From NCBI RefSeq assembly GCF_001427665.1, contig NZ_LMHC01000027.1, positions 110,150-174,149 on the forward strand: a DNA stretch of 64,000 nt, in the 5' to 3' direction. Positions 59,357 to 64,000 of this stretch are shown in pieces (position 1 is the first letter of the stretch; every line of letters starts with the position of its first letter). The stretch is from Caulobacter sp. Root655 (GTDB lineage: Bacteria > Pseudomonadota > Alphaproteobacteria > Caulobacterales > Caulobacteraceae). The translations under genes and the position numbers were made by a program. Below the pieces are notes generated by a model. It worked only from the letters and a program-made list of their open reading frames with translations, did not search any database and had not been told where the DNA came from.

Positions 59357-61413
59357 CGCGCGGGCCCTTCTACGGTCAAGACTGGGCGCTCTCCAAGGTA
59401 CAGACGATCAATCACTACCGGTTCTGTCCGAACTTTGTCCAATGGGCCAGTGATCGCTTCGTCGCGCGAAACCGGCTTGCCGCCCGCGGCCGGCTGGAAC
59501 GTGTAGTCTGGCAACGATCTGGCCGCTACAAACTTTTCGAGCCGCTGCTTGGCCGCCCACGGGCTCATACGTGACAGCTCGCAAAAGCGAGGTAGGAGGT
59601 CGATGACCTTCGCGATCCCGACGGACGAAACTTCGACAAAAGCCTGCTCGAACGCATCCGTGGCGTCTCGATCTGTCGGCCGGTTCGAGCCATCAAAGAT
59701 CGCGTCGCCGTTCGACCAGGCTTGGCCCAGCAAAATATGGAAACGCGGGAGGCGCTCGCTTTCTTCGAGCCCGGCGCGACCAACGATCTCGTGGACGAGC
59801 GGGACAATTTCTTGTCGCGCCACCGTTCCTCGCTCCTTCAAGACCGTGAGGAACGACCTGTAGGCCTCCCATCGTTCCAGGATCGAGCTAACCGCGTCGA
59901 GATCATCCGTCACCAGCGCCGTCTCAACGGTGTCGACGTCTTTGGTGGGGCGAAACATCGTGCCAGACTGATCCAATAGGCCAATGCGCCGCAAAATTTC
60001 GACCGGCCGTTTCGCCTTGTCCAATGAGATCGAGTCTTGATCGAGGGCGGCGACTATCTCCTCAACCGTGCCACCACCGATGCGGCGAGCAGCGGCCAGC
60101 ATGCGCAACGTTTGAGGCAGCGAGGCCCTCGGAATCGGTGTCGCAATTGGAGCCGACGCCTTCGGCGCGGCGGATCGTGAGCGCTTCCCGTCGGCCGCAG
60201 GATTCGCGCGACCGATGGTAGGCGTCGCGCTAACAACGGCCTCAACCACCGGCACCGAACCGCCCCTTGCGTTCGCTTCGCCTTCAGCCGCAACAGAGGG
60301 CACATTGTCCGGTATCGTCGCGACTACTTCGTGAACGACAGGTTCAAACGAGCAAGTGAGAGTTTCGCCCGCCCATTCTGTTGGCGTCTTTCCAGGCCAG
60401 TAGCATTCCAATGTGGCCACAGGGTTCTTCGCAATCGAAATTCTGACCGTGCCGAACGCGTGTGTAAGCTCCCACGCCAAAGCGCGTAGTGGCGCCCCCA
60501 CGAAACCGCGTGCTAGTGCGTCATATCGCAGACATTCAACCGGTGCATCGCCCAGAACCAGGCTCGGGACAAACAGAGTTTCGATGCCCTCGGCCGAAAG
60601 GACGCGAGCAATATTTACGTCAGAGGTGACTACTCGCCGTGCCGTCCGCGAACGCATCGACCGCAGCACGTTGTGGATCGCCTCAATTATCAGTCGATCT
60701 TCAAGTACATCACTTTGGTCCGGATCACTGCCCGAAGAAGAAGCCATTTTTTGGTAGCGAAGCAGCGACGGGTCAATTTCGACGACCTGGCAGCGTCCTT
60801 TGTTTCGCTCAAGAAGCCCTAAGGCACCGTTTACCAATCCACGTGATCTAAGAACTTTACTTATATTGGTGATATTGAATTTATTAACTAACGATTTGAT
60901 CGTTGCGTCACGTGCCTGAATGGTCGTGAGTGAGGCAACAACAGGCATAAGCCAAATAGATGGCCGATGCAGAACCCTGAGAAGCCAATGCACTGAACCA
61001 TTGTGCAGAGCATTTGTATCAGGGACGATTACGACACCATCCTGCTCGTCCAATTTTATAAGTTGCTCAAGAAGTTCGAGCGGAACCTCCGGCTTCAATA
61101 GGCCAACTCGGCCTAAAACTAGAGCCAACGTGTCTTCAATCGTTCTGACGCGACGGGCTGCGTCTTCAGCTTCGGTTTTTCCCGTGCCTTTCGGCACGCC
61201 TGAAATCAGCTTTGAAAACGTATAGAACTGTTCCGACGAACTGTCTTCAGTCGGAATGTTCGCCGCATGTACTTGGAGTAATCCAAGTTGCACCCACTCG
61301 CTTGGCTGGAGGTGAGTTGAATCATTATAGGCGACGGAATACGATCCGGCCGGCAGGTTTTGCAGGTGCCGGCCTTTACCGCACTGATCAAGAGTTAGGC
61401 GAACTCGAGTCAT
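59353..61413 (-). CDS. Large PIN-domain protein (putative nuclease)
   Basis: A 686-aa protein. Residues about 125-290 form a PIN-like nuclease domain: strand VVIVPDTNAL (D132), DVLEDRLIIEAI (acidic residues 235-239), and VVTSDVNIARVL (D265) followed by GIETLFVPS. The N-terminal 120 residues are unassigned. A Ser/Ala/Pro linker (about 375-430) leads to a C-terminal helical region with winged-helix-like repeats (RMLAAARRIGGGTVEEIVAALD...). Much longer than a VapC toxin (about 130 aa). Coupled by ATGA overlaps to both the gene upstream and the AAA gene downstream. Confidence 0.7.
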   Translation of the reverse strand: MTRVRLTLDQCGKGRHLQNLPAGSYSVAYNDSTHLQPSEWVQLGLLQVHAANIPTEDSSSEQFYTFSKLISGVPKGTGKTEAEDAARRVRTIEDTLALVLGRVGLLKPEVPLELLEQLIKLDEQDGVVIVPDTNALHNGSVHWLLRVLHRPSIWLMPVVASLTTIQARDATIKSLVNKFNITNISKVLRSRGLVNGALGLLERNKGRCQVVEIDPSLLRYQKMASSSGSDPDQSDVLEDRLIIEAIHNVLRSMRSRTARRVVTSDVNIARVLSAEGIETLFVPSLVLGDAPVECLRYDALARGFVGAPLRALAWELTHAFGTVRISIAKNPVATLECYWPGKTPTEWAGETLTCSFEPVVHEVVATIPDNVPSVAAEGEANARGGSVPVVEAVVSATPTIGRANPAADGKRSRSAAPKASAPIATPIPRASLPQTLRMLAAARRIGGGTVEEIVAALDQDSISLDKAKRPVEILRRIGLLDQSGTMFRPTKDVDTVETALVTDDLDAVSSILERWEAYRSFLTVLKERGTVARQEIVPLVHEIVGRAGLEESERLPRFHILLGQAWSNGDAIFDGSNRPTDRDATDAFEQAFVEVSSVGIAKVIDLLPRFCELSRMSPWAAKQRLEKFVAARSLPDYTFQPAAGGKPVSRDEAITGPLDKVRTEPVVIDRLYLGERPVLTVEGPAR

Positions 61414-61793
61414 TCGACTCTGATCCAGATGCTGCTGTCCAACTGCAATTGCTCAATGTGGTCGATAACGGAACCACAAACCATTAACGCCGCCTTTGGC
61501 TCCGCAATTTCAATCGTCGCAATCCAGGGCTTGCCAACGCCGGGCTGAGGAGCACTAACGGCGCTGAACACGCCATATTCGTTTGCGTTCGCAGCCCCGC
61601 CTACGAGCGACTTGAAGTCTTCTAGCCGATACCATTCACCCGGATCCACGAGTACGCCAGCGGCATGCAATGCGGCTGCGGAGAGATCGTCCACGTTGGC
61701 GGCCCACAACTCGCGCCCCTTTGGCTCCAGTAGCCCGTCACCGTCGGGTTGCCCTTGCGGGTCAAAAATCCCCTCGCGCACTTTTATGAGCAT
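61410..61793 (-). CDS. Small first protein of the PIN/AAA operon
   Basis: A 127-aa acidic protein (MLIKVREGIFDPQGQPDGDGLLEPKG...), possibly a beta-rich adaptor, with VSAPQPGVGKPWIATIEIAEPKAALMVCG near the C-terminus. No family recognised. Its stop overlaps the PIN start (ATGA), the second such overlap in this operon. It could be an antitoxin-like or sensor component; this is guesswork from position. Confidence 0.65.
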   Translation of the reverse strand: MLIKVREGIFDPQGQPDGDGLLEPKGRELWAANVDDLSAAALHAAGVLVDPGEWYRLEDFKSLVGGAANANEYGVFSAVSAPQPGVGKPWIATIEIAEPKAALMVCGSVIDHIEQLQLDSSIWIRVE

Positions 61794-62232
61794 CGTTCTA
61801 CCAAGTGTATTCCCCCCATGGCCTTACGTAAGCCACGCCGCATCTTTGCACACCGTGCAAGCTTCACAACCTTTAGGTTCTTTGCGGCGTGAGCAAGATC
61901 GTCAAGCGATGGTGAGCGCTAAGCGCGTCGCCCATCCATGCTGACCAAGGTGTAGGAGAGTTTTTAGGTGGAATGCTCCTGAGGGATCGACGGCCAGATA
62001 AAAGCACCGCCGTCGGTCTACGTCCGAGGCGTTGCGGGGGTTGGGCTGGCGCGTGGCTGAACCGACGGCGCTCATTTTGCGCGTCTGGCGCTTTTTCCCC
62101 GATGATCAAGGTTTTCAAGACCCGCCGCGCCGTCGGTGTGCCCTGGCGTATTTTGGGGGGCCGGCCGGCGTGGAAGGGCCAGCCGTTCGCCAGGCCCTCA
62201 AGGGCGGCTTCGCCGTCGCCTGCGGCGATGGC
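61794..62232. other. Non-coding region upstream of the PIN/AAA operon
   Basis: A 439-base gap between two minus-strand operons. It must hold the PIN/AAA operon promoter, on its left side; an AT-richer part near 61800-61870 (GTGTATTCCC, TTTAGGTTCTTTG) is the likely place, but no consensus promoter stands out. Short frames (for example one starting MIKVFKTRRAVG at 62103) have poor composition and no ribosome-binding site. Confidence 0.4.
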
Positions 62233-62625
62233 CTAGCGGCCCCCCTTGACCGCCTGTCGCCCGGCCGGCTGTGGCTCGGCGTGCGGCTTAAGCCGCGAGA
62301 GGTCACCAAGTGACCTACGGCTGTCCGGTTGAACTTGGCGCGCCAGATCAATGGTCCGGGTGATCATGCCGAGCGCCGCCGCGAGGTGCGCCTCGACGGC
62401 GGCGGGTTCGATCTTCAGGCGGCGTGCGATGTCGCTGTAAGTCAGGCCCCTGAAGCGGCTCAGCACGAAGACGTCACGTTCCCTCTCGGGTAGACGCAGG
62501 ATCGCATATCGGCACAGGTCAATCTCGTCATCAGGGTCGAAGCTGGGTCCAGCCCACAGAGACGGATGACGAAGGCGCCAGAGTTGCGCCGGCTCCAACG
62601 GCCAGAGATTCAAAGTCCCGTACAT
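62233..62625 (-). CDS. Sigma-70 region 4-like protein
   Basis: A 130-aa protein with a sigma region 4 helix-turn-helix: CRYAILRLPERERDVFVLSRFRGLTYSDIARRLKIEPAAVEAHLAAALGMI. Region 2 is missing, so it is not a complete sigma factor; it may be an orphan DNA-binding or anti-sigma-like protein. ATG 62625 has GGGAGG eight bases upstream, better than ATG 62664. The gene overlaps the HEPN-like gene by 16 bases. The last 30 residues are basic and disordered. Confidence 0.72.
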   Translation of the reverse strand: MYGTLNLWPLEPAQLWRLRHPSLWAGPSFDPDDEIDLCRYAILRLPERERDVFVLSRFRGLTYSDIARRLKIEPAAVEAHLAAALGMITRTIDLARQVQPDSRRSLGDLSRLKPHAEPQPAGRQAVKGGR

Positions 62626-63101
62626 CCGCCATGCCTCCCGGTCCGCAAGGCTGCGTCGCCCCATCCCTGATCGCCAGTCGCGCGGGTGACGGCAGCGATT
62701 AGCGCTCGAACCGTTTCGCAGGCTTCGGGCCAGGATGCCGACGCTATCGCATCCGGGGGCATCACCGCGATGGCGTGGACCTGATAGTAAGGGCTGAGAA
62801 GCGCAGCAAGCGCTGGAAGCTCAGCGGGCGCGCCGTCAAAACCGGCTCGCCGGGCGCACCTCAGCGCCCTGGCCAGATCGTGGCGGATGTGAACCCGGTT
62901 CCAGTCGTCGCTGATCCCGCGATGGAGCAGATAGGCCTTGAGCGCCAGTTCGATCGCTATCGCCAGGAAGTAGCGGGTCGCCTCTGGGTGACGGTCCAGC
63001 GCCGCCACGGCCGCCTCGTGGAAGCCCGCAGCATTCCGGCGGAAGGTGTGCGCCAACGGGCGATCGGCGCCGTCGCGCCGCCTGGGAGCGCGGCGGATCA
63101 T
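62610..63101 (-). CDS. HEPN-like domain protein
   Basis: A 163-aa mostly helical protein. ATRYFLAIAIELALKAYLLHRG and IRHDLARALRCARRAGF follow the pattern of HEPN-type helical bundles (hydrophobic helix with E-L-A-L-K-A-Y, then H-D-L). A clear RxxxxH RNase motif is uncertain; RNAAGFH near the N-terminus is one candidate. It starts in an ATGA overlap with the preceding gene and overlaps the sigma-like gene. HEPN proteins are frequent in toxin-antitoxin and defence loci, but no nucleotidyltransferase partner is seen. Confidence 0.55.
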   Translation of the reverse strand: MIRRAPRRRDGADRPLAHTFRRNAAGFHEAAVAALDRHPEATRYFLAIAIELALKAYLLHRGISDDWNRVHIRHDLARALRCARRAGFDGAPAELPALAALLSPYYQVHAIAVMPPDAIASASWPEACETVRALIAAVTRATGDQGWGDAALRTGRHGGCTGL

Positions 63102-63595
63102 AGCCGACCGGAAAGAACCGCAAGGTCACGAACGGCTCGGACGATCAGTCCATGGGCCTCCGGGTGATCCTCCTCGAAGATCAGGCCGCCCGCTACCGAC
63201 AGGTTGGCGACAACCGCCTCGACACTCTTAGCCGGAGCCGGCCGCATCGCCTTGAGAAGGGTTTGGTTCTCTTCCTCCAGCACATCCAACCGCGCGTCGA
63301 TCTCGGCGAGTCTGGCGCCCTCGGGGATGGCGGCCCGTTCATCGCCTGACAGGCGATACCACCTGCGCTTTTTGATCAGCCAACCTTCAAGGTTGCCCCA
63401 CTCGGTTTGAAGGCGCTTGCGCTCGTCATCCACGGCGAGCCAACGCTGACAAATGGCAAGGGCGGGATCACCCTGCGCGCTGGCCGACGCGAGACCGGCG
63501 ACCAACGGCGTCGCAGACCCGCCGGCCAGCACGGTACGCCTTGACGGTTCAAACAGGCGCGCAGGCGCGCTTCCCGCCTTTCGACGTGAGCTCAT
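63098..63595 (-). CDS. Tat-signal-like, coiled-coil protein of unknown function
   Basis: A 165-aa protein. The N-terminus (EPSRRTVLAGGSATPLVAGLASASA) resembles a twin-arginine signal with an AxA cleavage site, and the rest is a charged helical region (DERKRLQTEWGNLEGWLIKKRRWYRLSGDER; LDVLEEENQTLLKAM). Similar unnamed proteins are common in alphaproteobacteria. First gene of a three-gene overlapping operon, divergent from the XRE regulator. Confidence 0.65.
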   Translation of the reverse strand: MSSRRKAGSAPARLFEPSRRTVLAGGSATPLVAGLASASAQGDPALAICQRWLAVDDERKRLQTEWGNLEGWLIKKRRWYRLSGDERAAIPEGARLAEIDARLDVLEEENQTLLKAMRPAPAKSVEAVVANLSVAGGLIFEEDHPEAHGLIVRAVRDLAVLSGRL

Positions 63596-63604
63596 GGCGA
63601 TAAC

Positions 63605-63680
63605 CTTGTATGTTGATTGCTTAGCTTCTGTGAATCATCTCATACAAGTCGAAACGTATCACATGAGTCGTAACGTATCA
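63605..63680. promoter_or_regulatory. Operator region of the XRE regulator and divergent operon
   Basis: An 8-bp inverted repeat CTTGTATG (63605-63612) / CATACAAG (63641-63648) overlaps a pair of 15-bp direct repeats, AGTCGAAACGTATCA (63647-63661) and AGTCGTAACGTATCA (63666-63680), that differ at one base and lie 19 bases apart. The second repeat covers codons 2-6 of the XRE gene. The arrangement suggests autoregulation by the XRE protein. Confidence 0.6.
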
Positions 63681-63914
63681 ATTAGCGCCGCGCAAATTCG
63701 AGCGGCACGGGCGCTTGTTGATTGGAGTGGTCCGAAATTGGCCCAGGCGTCGGGCGTTTCGATTCCAACCATTCGTCGCATGGAAAGCGCGGTCGGACCT
63801 GAACGTAGCTCGGTGGTCAACGTTGAGGCCGTGCGGCGCGCTCTTGAAGAAGCTGGGGTAGTGTTTCAAGCGGCGGATGACGTCGCTGGCGCAGGTGTAC
63901 GGTTGAAGAAGTAA
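63663..63914 (+). CDS. XRE-family helix-turn-helix regulator
   Basis: An 83-aa regulator: ISAAQIRAARALVDWSGPKLAQASGVSIPTIRRMESAVGPE is a standard Cro/C1 helix-turn-helix, followed by NVEAVRRALEEAGVVF, typical of small alphaproteobacterial XRE proteins. ATG 63663 begins a natural N-terminus; a much longer frame from 63453 overlaps the divergent gene. It probably represses itself and the operon read from 63595 through the repeats at 63605-63680. Confidence 0.82.
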   Translation: MSRNVSISAAQIRAARALVDWSGPKLAQASGVSIPTIRRMESAVGPERSSVVNVEAVRRALEEAGVVFQAADDVAGAGVRLKK

Positions 63915-64000
63915 GGGTACCACCCAGCACACTCAGCACACCGGCCTTCGCGCGCAGCGGCTAGGACCTAAGCGACCTATTGGGGTCAGGTCGGCGGCTC

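Noticed and set aside
59353-61413. Simple VapC toxin with VapB antitoxin
   Set aside because: The PIN protein is five times too long and its upstream neighbour shows no DNA-binding antitoxin features.
58151-61793. BREX or another named defence system
   Set aside because: Only a general resemblance of the ATPase to BrxD; no PglX methylase, PglZ, BrxC, BrxL or other signature genes are present.
61973-62236. Short plus-strand frame in the gap before the sigma-like gene
   Set aside because: Arg/Pro-rich, no ribosome-binding site, and composition like the shadow frames; kept as non-coding.

Overview
The window is high-GC alphaproteobacterial chromosome, most likely Caulobacter or a close relative in Caulobacteraceae. 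This is inferred from gene content and style: large TonB-dependent receptors of the Xanthomonas/Caulobacter type, a RegB/RegA pair beside an Sco1/SenC gene, an intracellular PHB depolymerase, a YjhX/UPF0386 protein, many GTG and TTG starts, and several families of palindromic intergenic repeats. No 16S rRNA or other taxonomic marker is present, so the genus is an inference.

From 1 to about 13.8 kb is ordinary core sequence. It holds a TetR regulator with a divergent saccharopine-dehydrogenase-like gene and a double operator between them, a YgjP-type metalloprotease, phaZ with a PhaR-like palindrome at its start, senC divergent from regB-regA, an SDR and a HAD hydrolase that share the same TCAAAC-N4-GTTTGA operator, PCD/PhhB, an AsmA-like protein, a UPF0386 protein and YbaK.

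From 13.8 to 28.0 kb is a glycan-utilisation locus. Reading along the minus strand it runs ROK sugar kinase, GH2 enzyme, SGNH hydrolase, then TonB receptor, flavin-dependent tryptophan-type halogenase and GH3 enzyme, with a divergent ROK-family regulator. A perfect 12-bp palindrome (GACAGCGCTGTC) sits in the TonB-receptor promoter and upstream of the GH3 gene, suggesting shared LacI-type control. A clean intrinsic terminator lies between that second palindrome and the GH3 start. From 28.0 to 34.3 kb are single genes: an FAD amine oxidase, an aldo/keto reductase, an MFS transporter with divergent LysR, and a periplasmic alpha/beta hydrolase.

From 34.5 to 49.5 kb is a large, tightly coupled organosulfur cluster: a LysR regulator, an ABC importer (permease, ATPase, binding lipoprotein), an acyl-CoA-dehydrogenase-type (SfnB/DszC-like) oxidoreductase, a 2-hydroxyacid dehydrogenase, a class II aldolase, a TonB receptor, a cysteine-dioxygenase-like cupin, a four-domain rhodanese, a GST, an SsuD-like flavin monooxygenase and a flavin reductase. 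The genes imply outer- and inner-membrane uptake of a sulfur compound, oxidative cleavage by reduced flavin, and thiol/persulfide handling. The substrate is not evident.

From 49.6 kb to the end is accessory DNA: two lone secreted or membrane proteins, a frameshifted serine-recombinase remnant, and then a genomic island. The island boundary is a 45-nt 3' half of a tRNA-Arg(CCG) gene at 52382-52426, followed by a tyrosine integrase. Island cargo includes an AlbA_2/ATPase protein, several unknown genes, and a translationally coupled operon of a small protein, a PIN-domain nuclease-like protein (686 aa) and an ExeA/BrxD-like AAA ATPase (401 aa), followed by a membrane/coiled-coil protein. I do not recognise this set as a named system; it is the best candidate here for an undescribed defence or stress module. 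A second coupled cassette (Tat/coiled-coil protein, HEPN-like protein, sigma-region-4 protein) with a divergent XRE regulator closes the window.
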